Counted from the first letter of the stretch, positions 33,257-42,844 are shown. The stretch is DNA of 64,000 nt from Sphingopyxis sp. JAI128 (GCF_014207235.1 NZ_JACHDA010000009.1:62001-126000); one strand, 5' to 3'. Numbers and translations: made by a program. The notes: generated by a model from the sequence alone, not told the origin.

Positions 33257-34780
33257 TTATGCCTTCTCCAGCAACCCTTCGTCGGCGATCCGCTTCTGCC
33301 ACAGCATCGGCGCGTTGACGTGGACATTCTGGCCCTCGCTGTCGACCGCCACCGTCACCGGGAAGTCGCTCACCTCGAACTCGTAGATCGCCTCCATGCC
33401 GAGGTCGGCGAAGCCCACCACCTTGCTGCCCTTGATAGCGCGCGCGACGAGGTACGCCGCGCCGCCGACCGCCATGAGGTACGCGCTCTTGTGCTTGGCG
33501 ATCGCCTGCGTCGCGGCGGGGCCGCGTTCGGCCTTGCCGACGCAGGCGAGCAGGCCTTGATCGAGCATCATGTCCATGAACTTGTCCATGCGCGTCGCGG
33601 TGGTCGGACCGGCTGGGCCAACGATTTCCTCGCCGACCGGATCGACGGGGCCGACATAATAGATGACGCGGGCGCGGAAGCTGACGGGCAATTCTTCGCC
33701 CTTGGCGAGCATCTCGGCGATGCGCTTGTGCGCGGCGTCGCGGCCGGTGAGCATCTTGCCGTTGAGGAGCAGGCGGTCGCCCTGTTTCCAGCTTGCCACC
33801 ACTTCGGGGGTGAGATTGTCGAGGTCGACGCGGATCGCCGCGGTGTCGGGCTGCCAGTCGATCTGCGGATAGTCGGCGAGCACCGGCGGTTCGAGGAAGG
33901 CGGGACCGCTGCCGTCGAGGGTGACGTGCGCGTGGCGCGTCGCGGCGCAGTTCGGAATCATCGCGACGGGCTTCGAGGCGGCGTGCGTCGGCCAATCGGC
34001 GATCTTGACATCCAGCACGGTCGCGAGGCCGCCCAGCCCCTGCGCGCCGATGCCGAGCGCATTGACCTTTTCATACAGCTCGATGCGCAGTTCCTCGGTC
34101 GGGTTCGCCGGCCCGCGCGCGAGCAGCTCGGTCATGTCGATCGGGTCCATCAGCGACTGTTTCGCGAGCAGCATCGCCTTTTCGGCGGTTCCGCCGATAC
34201 CGATGCCGAGCATCCCAGGCGGGCACCAGCCGGCGCCCATCTGCGGCACCATTTCGAGCACCCAGTCGACGATGCTGTCGCTGGGGTTCATCATCTTGAA
34301 CTTCGACTTATTCTCGCTGCCGCCCCCTTTCGCGGCGACGTCGATTACGACCTTGGCGCCGGGGACCATTTCGACGTTGAGCACCGAGGGCGTATTGTCC
34401 TTTGTATTGACGCGGCTGAATGCCGGGTCGGCGAGGATCGAGGCGCGCAGTTTGTTTTCGGGGTGGAGATAGGCGCGGCGCACGCCTTCGTCGACGACCT
34501 GTTGCAAGCTGCGGGGCGAATCGAGGCGGCAGTCCATGCCCCATTTGATGAACACGGTGACGATACCCGTGTCTTGGCAGATCGGGCGGTGTCCCTCGGC
34601 GCACATGCGGCTGTTCGACAATATCTGCGCCATTGCGTCCTTGGCAGCGGGCGACACCTCGCGCTCATACGCCGCGCCGAGTGCGCGGATATAGTCCATC
34701 GGATGGAAATAGCTGATGTACTGGAGCGCGTCGGCGATCGTTTCGATCAGATCGTCTTCGCGGATGATCACGGTGTTCAT
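33257..34780 (-). CDS. fumA: Fumarate hydratase, class I (iron-sulphur)
   Basis: Hydrates fumarate to malate in the citric acid cycle. The 507-residue protein has the class I marks: CQDTGIVTVFIKWG with the first cluster Cys, GGGSENKSKFKMMNPSDS, AGWCPPGMLGIGIGGTAEKA, and a C-terminal catalytic domain (GKMLTGRDAAHKR; VGPAGPTTATRMDKFM). It is an oxygen-sensitive [4Fe-4S] enzyme, unrelated to FumC. The gene stands alone between a membrane protein gene and the M20 gene. Confidence 0.96.
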   Translation of the reverse strand: MNTVIIREDDLIETIADALQYISYFHPMDYIRALGAAYEREVSPAAKDAMAQILSNSRMCAEGHRPICQDTGIVTVFIKWGMDCRLDSPRSLQQVVDEGVRRAYLHPENKLRASILADPAFSRVNTKDNTPSVLNVEMVPGAKVVIDVAAKGGGSENKSKFKMMNPSDSIVDWVLEMVPQMGAGWCPPGMLGIGIGGTAEKAMLLAKQSLMDPIDMTELLARGPANPTEELRIELYEKVNALGIGAQGLGGLATVLDVKIADWPTHAASKPVAMIPNCAATRHAHVTLDGSGPAFLEPPVLADYPQIDWQPDTAAIRVDLDNLTPEVVASWKQGDRLLLNGKMLTGRDAAHKRIAEMLAKGEELPVSFRARVIYYVGPVDPVGEEIVGPAGPTTATRMDKFMDMMLDQGLLACVGKAERGPAATQAIAKHKSAYLMAVGGAAYLVARAIKGSKVVGFADLGMEAIYEFEVSDFPVTVAVDSEGQNVHVNAPMLWQKRIADEGLLEKA

Positions 34781-34849
34781 GTGCAGCCTTTCGCCCTTTT
34801 TCGGGATTCGCGGGCTTCCCTAGACCCGCGTTGCCGGGGTGGAAAGGGG

Positions 34850-35692
34850 TCAGGTGCGGCGGCGGCCGAAGACGCTGCGGGCGGGCGGCGCGGGCTCTGG
34901 GATGGCAGGTGCGGGCGGCGCCGCATCGCCGAAATCGACGAGCGGGCTTTTGCGTGCGGCGGCCTGCCAGGTGCCGACCGTCGCCAGCGCGAGAAGCAGC
35001 AGCCAGCCGCCTGCGGTCGATGGGATTAACGCCCAGGCGAAGGCGGCGGGGGTGATGATCGCCATCGCGGTCGGGATCGCGGCAAGGATAGCGACGGTCC
35101 CGAACAGCGCCCACCAGCGGCCGAGCCGCGTCGCCGCCGCGCCGATCATGACGTTGGTTGCCGCGAGCAGAAGGAATTTCGCGGCGACCGGATAGGGCAG
35201 GTTCGCCATTGCCGGCGAATAGTCGCCGAGCGTGAAAGCCGCCTGGATGTCGAACAGCAGGTAATTTTCCCACGCGTCGCATAGCGCGGCAGCGATCGGC
35301 AGCACGGCCGCGGCAAGAAGCGCGCGGAGACGGAGCTCGCGCCACAGCGCAAGGCATCCGCCGGTGAGGAAGGCCGCATAAAGGAGCATATAAAGATAGT
35401 CGCGCTCGTTGCCGATGCGCATTGCGGCGAGGCGCTTCACTTGCTGCGGATCGGTATAGAAGCCGAAGATCGCCTCTAGGTCCGACTGGCGCCCCGCGAA
35501 TTCGAACGCGAGCACCGGCCGTCCATAGCCGGGGGCGATGTCATGGCCCGTTTGCGGGAAGACCTGACCCAGATAGAGGCCGAAGAGCAGGGTTGCGATA
35601 CCGAACGCTAGCGTCCAATACCAGGCACGCGTCGGCGCGGGCGGTCGAGTCCGCTGTTCCTCGATCCAATGCTGGAGCCCCCCGACCGGCAT
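34850..35692 (-). CDS. Hypothetical membrane protein (280 aa)
   Basis: Six or so hydrophobic segments, beginning at WYWTLAFGIATLLFGLYLGQ, with a Pro-rich cytoplasmic-looking tail (APPAPAIPEPAPPARSVFGR). Loop residues such as DAWENYLLFD are conserved-looking but I recognise no family. It lies 31 bases after the zur gene on the same strand and may be cotranscribed with it. Confidence 0.75.
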   Translation of the reverse strand: MPVGGLQHWIEEQRTRPPAPTRAWYWTLAFGIATLLFGLYLGQVFPQTGHDIAPGYGRPVLAFEFAGRQSDLEAIFGFYTDPQQVKRLAAMRIGNERDYLYMLLYAAFLTGGCLALWRELRLRALLAAAVLPIAAALCDAWENYLLFDIQAAFTLGDYSPAMANLPYPVAAKFLLLAATNVMIGAAATRLGRWWALFGTVAILAAIPTAMAIITPAAFAWALIPSTAGGWLLLLALATVGTWQAAARKSPLVDFGDAAPPAPAIPEPAPPARSVFGRRRT

Positions 35693-35723
35693 TCAACCGT
35701 CCGGTGGAGCGCGGCGGCTCACC

Positions 35724-36188
35724 TTATTGGCACTCGGCGCATTTGCCGCGCACTTCGATGACGGGACGCTCAGCGGCGAAGCCGGTCTTTTCGGCGGCGG
35801 CGCGAACGCCGATCGATAGCGTATCGTCGTCGACATGCACTGCGGTACCGCAACTGTCGCAGATCAGGAAGATGCAGTCGTGGAGGCAACCGGGATGGCT
35901 GTTCGCGACAAAGGCGTTGGCGCTCTCGACGCGGCGGACGAGGTTGTTCGCGACGAAGAGGTCGAGGATACGATAGACGCTGTTCGGCGCGACGCGCTTG
36001 CCGCGCTTCTGCGAGACGATGTCGGCGATCTCGTAAGCGCTCGCGGGCTTGCCGATTTCCGCCACGGCGTCGAAAATCTCGGCGCGCATATCGGTCCAGG
36101 CTTCGCCCGCGCCCTCGAGCGCGGTCTGCGCAGCCCTGGCGAGCGAAGCGCCGCTGGCCTCGACGTGCGGATGGTCATGCTTGCCCAT
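35724..36188 (-). CDS. zur: Zinc uptake regulator, Fur family
   Basis: A 154-residue Fur-family repressor. The N-terminal winged helix is SAYEIADIVSQKRGKRVAPN then SVYRILDLFVANNLVRRVES. The C-terminal part has two Cys pairs for structural zinc, CDSCG and CAECQ, and His residues in NSHPGCLHDC, the pattern of Zur rather than Fur. With zinc bound it should repress uptake genes. The MerC-like gene lies upstream on the same strand, and a Zur-box-like palindrome (36756-36768) stands before that, so the pair may form an autoregulated unit. Confidence 0.9.
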   Translation of the reverse strand: MGKHDHPHVEASGASLARAAQTALEGAGEAWTDMRAEIFDAVAEIGKPASAYEIADIVSQKRGKRVAPNSVYRILDLFVANNLVRRVESANAFVANSHPGCLHDCIFLICDSCGTAVHVDDDTLSIGVRAAAEKTGFAAERPVIEVRGKCAECQ

Positions 36189-36289
36189 TGGCGTTCCTCA
36201 GGCGCGAGTAATGCCGCGCTACTATCGGCCAATGTAGGCTCTTTATGGGATCCCCGCAAGCCGCGGACCAGTCCGTTTCGGTGAACGCG

Positions 36290-36724
36290 TCAGCCGTGCG
36301 CGCGACGGTTGAGATCATGGCCCAATGCGACGACTGCGACGCCGATCATTGTCGCGACCACTTCGCTGCCGTCATGCGGCCGCGACAGTGCGCCCGCCAT
36401 CATGCCGAGCCCGAAACTGCCGACCGCGAACGGCATCATATAACCATGGCTGAGGACGCCCGAAACGAGTGTGATCAGGGCAAAGCCGATCGCGATGATC
36501 AGACCGATCTCGTGGAACAGGTGGTTGTCGAGGAAGACGCCGCCCACCGACGCGACCGACGCAAAAAAGATGGTCGTTGCTAGGCAATGGACGAGGCAGA
36601 GCCCCGACAGCCCCATCGCCAGCTGGTCGCCCGACAGCGAGGTAAGCGGCCGCGAATCACGCGCAGCCCGAACCACCGCGCCGAGGCGCGTCAGGGTAGG
36701 GGCTTGGCTGGCGACGTGGGTCAC
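36290..36724 (-). CDS. MerC domain membrane protein
   Basis: A 144-residue inner-membrane protein with four hydrophobic segments. The metal-site-like segment GLSGLCLVHCLATTIFFASV and PHDGSEVVATMIGV fit the MerC domain. MerC proteins carry mercury, but chromosomal copies outside mer operons have been linked to zinc homeostasis. Here it stands directly before zur with a Zur-box-like site in front, so zinc transport is the more likely role. Confidence 0.85.
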   Translation of the reverse strand: MTHVASQAPTLTRLGAVVRAARDSRPLTSLSGDQLAMGLSGLCLVHCLATTIFFASVASVGGVFLDNHLFHEIGLIIAIGFALITLVSGVLSHGYMMPFAVGSFGLGMMAGALSRPHDGSEVVATMIGVAVVALGHDLNRRAHG

Positions 36725-36755
36725 CCGATTCTCCGTTGAAGCAATTGCGATCGTT

Positions 36756-36768
36756 GATATGGCATAAC
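36756..36768 (-). promoter_or_regulatory. Putative Zur box
   Basis: GATATGGCATAAC is palindromic at five of its six base pairs around a central G and resembles the alphaproteobacterial Zur box core (ATATG/CATAT half-sites). It lies 32-44 bases before the start of the MerC-domain gene, itself next to zur. Confidence 0.45.
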
Positions 36769-36851
36769 ATGACAGAGGTTACAATGTCTCATTGCGACCT
36801 AAATTTTTTGGATCAAACCCGTGAGCCCGCCTTTGCAGGGGGTGAGGGGGA

Positions 36852-38519
36852 TCAGGCCCCCTCTTCGGTCCTGAGCGCTTTGCGGTCGAGTTTGCCGATC
36901 ATTGTCTTCGGCAAACTCGACCGCACCTCGACCGCATTCACCCGCTCATGCTTGCCGAGCTGGGGGTTGAGCCAGGCGGCGAGCGCTTCGTCGCTGACGT
37001 CGAAACCGTCTTCGAGCGTCACGAACGCTTTTGGGACCTCGCCGCGATAAGGATCGGGGACGCCGAGCACGATCGCTTCCTTGACTGCAGGATGTTCGTA
37101 GAGATGCGCCTCGATCACGCTGGGGTAGACTTTGAACCCGCCGACCGCGATCATGTCCTTCAACCGGTCGACGATACGGATATAGCCGCCTTCCTCAACC
37201 ACCGCGACGTCACCGGTGCGCAGCCAGCCGTCGTTGGTAAAGCTGTCCTTGTCGGCATCGGGGCGGTTCCAGTAACCTTGCATGATCTGCGGCCCCTTGA
37301 CCGCGAGTTCGCCCGGCTCCCCGTCGGGCGCCTCCTTAGACGGATCCTCCTTGTCGAGCAGCCGGATGTGCGTTGCGGGGATCGGCTGGCCGATCGTGCC
37401 GGCGCGCACCGGGCCTTCATAGGGATTGGTCGCGACGACGCCCGAACTTTCGGTAAGGCCATAGCCTTCGACGAGCGATGCGCCGGTGGCGGCGACGAAC
37501 TTCTCGCGTAGTTCGGCGGGCATTGGCGCACCGCCCGAGATGCAGACGCGCAGGCTGGAGAAGTCGGTTTTTGCAAGGCCGGGATGGTCGAGCAGCGCCT
37601 GATACATCGTTGGTACGCCGGGAAGGGCGGTGGTCTTCGTGCGCGTAATCGCTTCGAGCGCCTGCTTCGCATCGAAGCGCGGCAGCATCGTGATCGATCC
37701 GCCATTGAGTATCGTGCGGTTAAGCACACAGGTGTTCGCGAAGACGTGGAAGAAGGGCAGCACGCCTAGAATGCGATCCTCGGCATCATGGTCGGGATCG
37801 ATCGCATTCACCTGCCGCGCATTGGCGGTGAGGTTCTGGTGGGTCAGCTTGGCGCCTTTCGGCGTCCCGGTGGTGCCGCCGGTGTACTGGATCAGCGCGA
37901 CATCCTTTTCAGCGTCGATCGCGACGGGATCGGGCCTGCCGTCGTTGTCGGTGAGTGCCGAGAAGCGGATGACGCGCTCGTCATCCGGCAAGGCTGCGAC
38001 TTCGCTGCGTTTGAACAGGCGGTAGAGGATCGACTTTGCGGGGGGCAGGCCGCCCGCGACCGAGCCAACGACGAGCCGGCTCAGGCTCGACCCGTCGAGC
38101 ACTTTCAGCGCCGTGGGTAGCAGCGCAGCCGCGCTAATGGTAAACAGGAGGTCGGTGCCCGAGTCCTCGACCTGCGCCTCGAGTTCGGCAACCGTATAAA
38201 GCGGCGAGAAATTGACCACCGTCGCACCGATGGCGAGTGCGCCATAATAAGCGGCGACATAATGGGGCACATTGGGCAGGAACAGGCCGACGCGGCTGCC
38301 CTTGCCGATCCCGCGCTGCTGAAGCCCGCGGGCGACGCGTGCAGCACCGCGCGCGACTTCGGCGTAACCGAACTGGCGGCCCAGAAAATCGAGCATCGGC
38401 GCATCGCCGCGCCGCGCGACGCTGGCGGCAAGCATGTCGGGAAGCGAGAGCGGAGGAAAGCGCTGATTCCAGGCGGTAGGATGGTGATAATCGGTCGACC
38501 AGGAAAAGCGGCTATCCAT
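36852..38519 (-). CDS. fadD: Long-chain fatty-acid--CoA ligase
   Basis: Activates fatty acids to acyl-CoA with ATP. The 555-residue ANL-family protein has the AMP-binding loop YTGGTTGTPKGAKLTH, VEGYGLTESSGV, GWLRTGDVAVVEEGGYIRIV, DRLKDMIAVGGFKVYP and the C-terminal lysine segment KTMIGKLDRKALR. This is the FadD-type order and length. It stands alone on the minus strand; a GC-rich inverted repeat near its stop may end transcription. Confidence 0.92.
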   Translation of the reverse strand: MDSRFSWSTDYHHPTAWNQRFPPLSLPDMLAASVARRGDAPMLDFLGRQFGYAEVARGAARVARGLQQRGIGKGSRVGLFLPNVPHYVAAYYGALAIGATVVNFSPLYTVAELEAQVEDSGTDLLFTISAAALLPTALKVLDGSSLSRLVVGSVAGGLPPAKSILYRLFKRSEVAALPDDERVIRFSALTDNDGRPDPVAIDAEKDVALIQYTGGTTGTPKGAKLTHQNLTANARQVNAIDPDHDAEDRILGVLPFFHVFANTCVLNRTILNGGSITMLPRFDAKQALEAITRTKTTALPGVPTMYQALLDHPGLAKTDFSSLRVCISGGAPMPAELREKFVAATGASLVEGYGLTESSGVVATNPYEGPVRAGTIGQPIPATHIRLLDKEDPSKEAPDGEPGELAVKGPQIMQGYWNRPDADKDSFTNDGWLRTGDVAVVEEGGYIRIVDRLKDMIAVGGFKVYPSVIEAHLYEHPAVKEAIVLGVPDPYRGEVPKAFVTLEDGFDVSDEALAAWLNPQLGKHERVNAVEVRSSLPKTMIGKLDRKALRTEEGA

Positions 38520-38656
38520 TGCAGGCGGATGTCCTTGTGAACAGAGGGGGTTCCTTACACTTGGGTCAGTAAGCTGTGATTTGCAACCGGGCTCGCTTGC
38601 GGCGCATCGCCGCCCCCGCTAGTCAGGGCCATCGTCATCGCCCAAGGGGTTCTGCC

Positions 38657-39190
38657 ATGTTGCAATTGTCATCGCGCTTCGCTGTGGCGCTCGTCCTTCT
38701 TGCAGCTGCCGCCGTACCGGTAGCCGCGAAAGACAAGGCGCCGATGCCGCGCCCGGCGCAAATCCAGCAGCTTTACGATTGCCGGGAGATCAGCGACGCC
38801 GCGGCGCGCCTCGCCTGTTTCGATCGCGAAGTCGGCGAATTGCAGGCGGCCGATACTCAGCGCGAAATTACCTTTGCCGACAAGGAAACGGTCAAGAAGA
38901 CGCGGCGCGGCCTGTTCGGATTCGACCTGCCCGACCTTGGCATATTCGGCGGCGGCGATGAGGATAAGGTCAAAAGCGTGGAGACGACGGTCGCCTCAAC
39001 GTCGAACACGGTCAATGGCGGCTATCGCATCGAAATGGCCGACGGGTCGGTCTGGGTCCAGATCGACAACAAACGCATGCCGCTCGCGCCGCGACCGGGA
39101 CAGAAAATCCTCATTAAGACAGCGTCGTTCGGAACCTATTTCCTTAGCCTCGAGGGGCGTCCTTCCATTCGTGTTCGCCGCGAGAGATAA
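38657..39190 (+). CDS. Hypothetical exported protein (177 aa)
   Basis: The start MLQLSSRFAVALVLLAAAAV gives a good signal peptide ending PVAAK. The mature part holds one Cys pair (YDCREISDAAARLACFDREV), a spacing seen in small periplasmic proteins of sphingomonads, then a beta-rich C-terminal half (GYRIEMADGSVWVQIDNKRM). No known family or function. The ATG at 38657 is preferred over an upstream extension because it opens the signal peptide. Confidence 0.72.
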   Translation: MLQLSSRFAVALVLLAAAAVPVAAKDKAPMPRPAQIQQLYDCREISDAAARLACFDREVGELQAADTQREITFADKETVKKTRRGLFGFDLPDLGIFGGGDEDKVKSVETTVASTSNTVNGGYRIEMADGSVWVQIDNKRMPLAPRPGQKILIKTASFGTYFLSLEGRPSIRVRRER

Positions 39191-39232
39191 ACGACGCCAC
39201 GGGGGCCTGGCTGGTCGCGCGGACGGGCGCGG

Positions 39233-41059
39233 ATGTTAAGCATGCCGCCAATCGGCGAAGGCGCCGCGCCCTTCGTTTTTCTCGAGGACGCGCGCGCGGA
39301 TGGTGCTGCGCCCGCGCGCTTGTTCCGCGACCCCGTCGGAACGCTCGTCGCGAAAAGGGCGGGCGACATACCCGCGCTGTTGGGGGCCTTGGAGGCGGCA
39401 GGCGCACGTGGGCTCCATGCCGCAGGCTACCTCGCCTATGAAGCCGGCAAGGGCCTGGCGCCGGCCTGGCGCGGGCCTGCCGATCATGCGGTGGCCGATG
39501 ATGCGGCCGGCGAAACGCCGCTCGGCTGGTTCGGGCTGTTCGAGACGGTCGAGCGGATCGACCCCGAACTGGTGCCGGACCTGCTGCCCGACCCGGCGGC
39601 GGCGTGGATCGGCGCCGTGGTGCCGCGCGTGCGGCGCGCCGACTATCTGACGGCGGTGGAGGCCGTTCTGGACTATATCCGCGCCGGCGACGTCTATCAG
39701 GTTAATTTGACCTTCCGTGCCGACGTGTCGTTGCTCGGCAACCCGCTCGCGATCCATGCGCGACTGCGGCAGACGGCGCGCGCGGGTTATGGCGGGGTAA
39801 TATGGACGGGCCGGCAGGCGATCGTCTCGCATTCGCCGGAGCTGTTTTTCGCGCTGCGCGGGGGCGAGGTGATGGCGCGCCCGATGAAGGGCACGGCGCA
39901 GCGGCGCTCCGAACCCGAGGCCGACCGGCGCGCGGCGCGGGGGCTTGCCGAAGACGCGAAGCAGCGCGCCGAAAATCTGATGATCGTCGATCTGATCCGG
40001 AACGATCTGTCGCGCGTTGCCGTGCCCGGCTCGGTCGCGGTGCCCGACCTGTTTCGTGTCGAGAGCTTTCCGACGATCCACCAGCTGGTGTCCGACGTCG
40101 CGGCGCGCCTGCCCGATGGCGCGGGGGCGGTCGACGTGCTGCGCGCCGCTTTTCCGTGCGGTTCGATCACCGGCGCGCCGAAGGTTCGTGCGATGGAGAT
40201 CATAGACGAGCTGGAAGCGGGCGCGCGCGGACTATATACCGGCTCGATCGGTTTTATCGAGCCCGGCGGCGATGCGGCCTTCAACGTCGCGATTCGGACT
40301 TTGGTATTTCCGCCCTGCCATGGCTTGCAGAACGGCGCGATGTGCGCCACGCTTGGATTGGGCTCCGGGATCGTCGCCGACAGCGAACCGGTTGAGGAAT
40401 GGCGGGAATGTCTGGCGAAGGGGGAATTTGTGGCTGCAGCGGGGGCGAGTTTCGATCTGATCGAAACGATGTTCTTCGATCCCGTCGAGGGCGTCCAGCG
40501 ACTCGAGGGACATCTGGCACGTATGAAGGCAAGCGCCGAAGTGCTCGGTTTCATCTTCGACCGGCACGGCGCGCGTAACAGCCTGCAATCGGCGACCTTC
40601 CGCTTGCGCAGCGCGGCGCGGGTGCGGATGCGGCTGGCGCGGTCGGGCGCGCTCGCGGTCGAGGTGTCGCCGCTGCCGCGGCTTGCCGAACTGCCGGTTC
40701 CGGTCGCCATATGTCCTGCGCCGATGGCGGCGGGCGATTTCCGCCTGACGCACAAGACCAGCCTGCGCGACACCTATGACGCGGCGCGTCACGAGAGGGG
40801 TGCGGCCGAAGTCGTTTTCGTCGACGAGCCGGGGTTCGTGACCGAGGGCAGCTGGAGTAACATTTTCGTCGAGCGCGACGGGCAGTTGTTGACACCGCCG
40901 CTCGCGCTGGGCTTGCTTCCCGGCGTGCTGCGCGCCGAACTGATCGAAAAGGGCCGCGCGGTCGAATCGCACTTGCGTCTCGCCGATCTCGAAAGCGGTT
41001 TCTTCATCGGCAACAGCTTACGCGGACTGGTGCCGGCGCGGCTTGCGGACGCAACCTGA
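39233..41059 (+). CDS. pabB: Aminodeoxychorismate synthase I fused to aminodeoxychorismate lyase (PabB-PabC)
   Basis: Makes 4-aminobenzoate for folate. Residues about 1-385 are the chorismate-using PabB part (AGDVYQVNLTFRAD; RPMKGTAQRR; KQRAENLMIVDLIRNDLSRV; FPCGSITGAPKVRAMEIIDE). From about 400 to the end is a class IV PLP lyase domain with the cofactor Lys in RLTHKTSLRDTYDAAR and VTEGSWSNIF. The 608 residues thus cover two steps in one chain; the glutaminase PabA must come from elsewhere. ATG 39233 or 39242 could be used. A long inverted repeat follows the gene. Confidence 0.92.
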   Translation: MLSMPPIGEGAAPFVFLEDARADGAAPARLFRDPVGTLVAKRAGDIPALLGALEAAGARGLHAAGYLAYEAGKGLAPAWRGPADHAVADDAAGETPLGWFGLFETVERIDPELVPDLLPDPAAAWIGAVVPRVRRADYLTAVEAVLDYIRAGDVYQVNLTFRADVSLLGNPLAIHARLRQTARAGYGGVIWTGRQAIVSHSPELFFALRGGEVMARPMKGTAQRRSEPEADRRAARGLAEDAKQRAENLMIVDLIRNDLSRVAVPGSVAVPDLFRVESFPTIHQLVSDVAARLPDGAGAVDVLRAAFPCGSITGAPKVRAMEIIDELEAGARGLYTGSIGFIEPGGDAAFNVAIRTLVFPPCHGLQNGAMCATLGLGSGIVADSEPVEEWRECLAKGEFVAAAGASFDLIETMFFDPVEGVQRLEGHLARMKASAEVLGFIFDRHGARNSLQSATFRLRSAARVRMRLARSGALAVEVSPLPRLAELPVPVAICPAPMAAGDFRLTHKTSLRDTYDAARHERGAAEVVFVDEPGFVTEGSWSNIFVERDGQLLTPPLALGLLPGVLRAELIEKGRAVESHLRLADLESGFFIGNSLRGLVPARLADAT

Positions 41060-41077
41060 TCCGTCTTCCTTTGTCTG

Positions 41078-41152
41078 TCATTCCGACAAAAGCCGGGATC
41101 TCGACCTATCCTCGATGACGCCCCGGTGAGACCCCGGCCTGATCCGGGATGA
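41078..41152. repeat. Imperfect inverted repeat between pabB and the aminotransferase gene
   Basis: Two 25-base arms (41078-41102 and 41128-41152) match at 18 of 25 positions in inverted order, with TCATTCCG and CCGGGATCTC-type words common in dispersed intergenic repeats of sphingomonads. It could fold into a hairpin in the pabB mRNA and serve as a terminator. Confidence 0.5.
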
Positions 41153-41300
41153 GGTTGTGGTGAGTGAGAGTAGTTGGGCCGTGCATAGGTAAATTATCAA
41201 GCAGCGCGCTTGCGAATTTCGGCCGGAGGCTTTAGGCGCGGCCCCGCGCAATTTCCTGTCCTTTTGCAGCCCTCCCGCGCAAGCCACGGAAGATATCGTC

Positions 41301-42512
41301 ATGTCGCTGAAGCCCCATGTCTCCGCCGCCCTCAACCGGATCCGGCCCTCGGCAACGCTCGCGATGACCGCGCGCGTGTCGGCGCTGAAAGCGTCGGGCG
41401 TCGATGTTATCGGGCTCAGCGCGGGCGAGCCCGATTTTGATACTCCCGATTTCGTCAAGGAAGCGGCGATCGAGGCGATCCGGGCCGGGCAGACAAAATA
41501 TACGCTTGTCGACGGGACGGTGGCGCTGAAGGAAGCGATCCGCGGCAAGTTTCGCCGCGACAATGGTCTCGATTACGGACTCAACCAGATTTCGGTCAAT
41601 GTCGGCGGCAAGCACACCTTGTTCAACGCGCTCGTCGCGACGGTCGATCCGGGCGACGAGGTGATCATCCCCGCGCCCTATTGGGTGAGCTATCCCGATA
41701 TCGTTGCCTTTGCCGGCGGCACGCCGGTGATCGTCGAAGGGACCGCGGCCCAAAATTACAAGATCACTCCGGAGCAGCTTGAGGCCGCGATCACGAAGAA
41801 GACGCGCTGGGTGATGCTCAATTCGCCGTCGAACCCGTCGGGCGCCGCCTATTCAGGCGAGGAACTTGATGCGCTCGGTGAGGTAATTCGTCGCCACAGC
41901 CATGTCATGGTGATGACCGACGATATGTACGAGCATGTCTGGTACGCCGATTTCGAATTCACGACGATCGCACAGCGTTGCCCCGACCTCGCCGACCGTA
42001 TCCTGACCGTAAACGGCTGTTCGAAAGCTTATGCAATGACCGGCTGGCGCATCGGTTATGCAGGCGGCCCCGCGTGGATAATCAAGGCGATGGGCAAGCT
42101 GCAGTCGCAGTCGACGTCGAATCCCTGCTCGATAGCGCAGGCCGCGGCCGCTGCCGCACTCGGCGGGCCGCAGCAGTTCCTCGACGACCGAAACGCCGCC
42201 TTCAGAAAGCGCCGCGACATGGTCGTCGCGATGCTCAACGACGCGCCGGGGCTGAATTGCCCGGTCCCAGACGGCGCCTTCTATGTCTATCCCGATGCGT
42301 CGGGCTGTATCGGCAAGAAAACGCCCGCGGGGCATGTGATCGACAGCGACGAAGCACTGATCGATTATTTCCTCGACGCAGCCAAGGTGGCCGCTGTGCA
42401 TGGCGGCGCTTTTGGCCTGTCGCCGGCATTCCGCGTGTCCTACGCGACGTCGGAAGCGGTGCTGAAGGAAGCGTGCGTACGCATCCAGCAGGCCTGTGCC
42501 GCGCTGAGTTAA
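41301..42512 (+). CDS. aspC: Aspartate aminotransferase (class I/II)
   Basis: Transfers the amino group of aspartate to 2-oxoglutarate. The 403-residue protein is of the Ib subgroup: LSAGEPDFDTPDFVKEAA, KYTLVDGTVALKEAI, NSPSNPSGAAYSGEEL, and the Schiff-base Lys in NGCSKAYAMTGWRIGY. ATG 41301 follows GGAAG. Subgroup Ib enzymes may also use prephenate. It has no obvious operon partners. Confidence 0.93.
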   Translation: MSLKPHVSAALNRIRPSATLAMTARVSALKASGVDVIGLSAGEPDFDTPDFVKEAAIEAIRAGQTKYTLVDGTVALKEAIRGKFRRDNGLDYGLNQISVNVGGKHTLFNALVATVDPGDEVIIPAPYWVSYPDIVAFAGGTPVIVEGTAAQNYKITPEQLEAAITKKTRWVMLNSPSNPSGAAYSGEELDALGEVIRRHSHVMVMTDDMYEHVWYADFEFTTIAQRCPDLADRILTVNGCSKAYAMTGWRIGYAGGPAWIIKAMGKLQSQSTSNPCSIAQAAAAAALGGPQQFLDDRNAAFRKRRDMVVAMLNDAPGLNCPVPDGAFYVYPDASGCIGKKTPAGHVIDSDEALIDYFLDAAKVAAVHGGAFGLSPAFRVSYATSEAVLKEACVRIQQACAALS

Positions 42513-42736
42513 GCGACCGTTTACGCTGCATAGGAATTTTATACCGATCGGTCTTGTAATACCGGCGGGGCAGTCTATCTGAACCTGAACGCCGGTTAAG
42601 TGCCCGGTTCACCGGATGGTCAGTCATCTCGTATAGAGTGACCGCCATCACCGACGGATGGCAAGGGGCGCGTCATATTGCCGGTGTAACCAGAGCGGCT
42701 CCGGCCGCGAACAAGACAATATGATACGAGGCCCCT

Positions 42737-42844
42737 ATGCTCTCCATGCTCCGCTCCGACTGGTTTTTGACCATGCTCGCCGGTTTCGCGATTGGCGCGA
42801 CCTACATCGTGCTCAACCAACCGGCGCTGCCGATCCCCGCATGA
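42737..42844 (+). CDS. Small membrane peptide (35 aa) coupled to msrA
   Basis: Reads MLSMLRSDWFLTMLAGFAIG then ATYIVLNQPALPIPA. One hydrophobic helix spans most of the length. Its TGA overlaps the ATG of msrA (ATGA), the arrangement used for translational coupling throughout this window. No family recognised. Too short for routine gene finders, so it is easily missed. Confidence 0.5.
   Translation: MLSMLRSDWFLTMLAGFAIGATYIVLNQPALPIPA

Noticed and set aside
33179..35029. Long plus-strand open frame opposite the fumarase gene
   Set aside because: It mirrors the class I fumarase gene on the other strand and has the His/Arg/Asp-rich make-up of a high-GC antisense frame; the fumarase has full family motifs.
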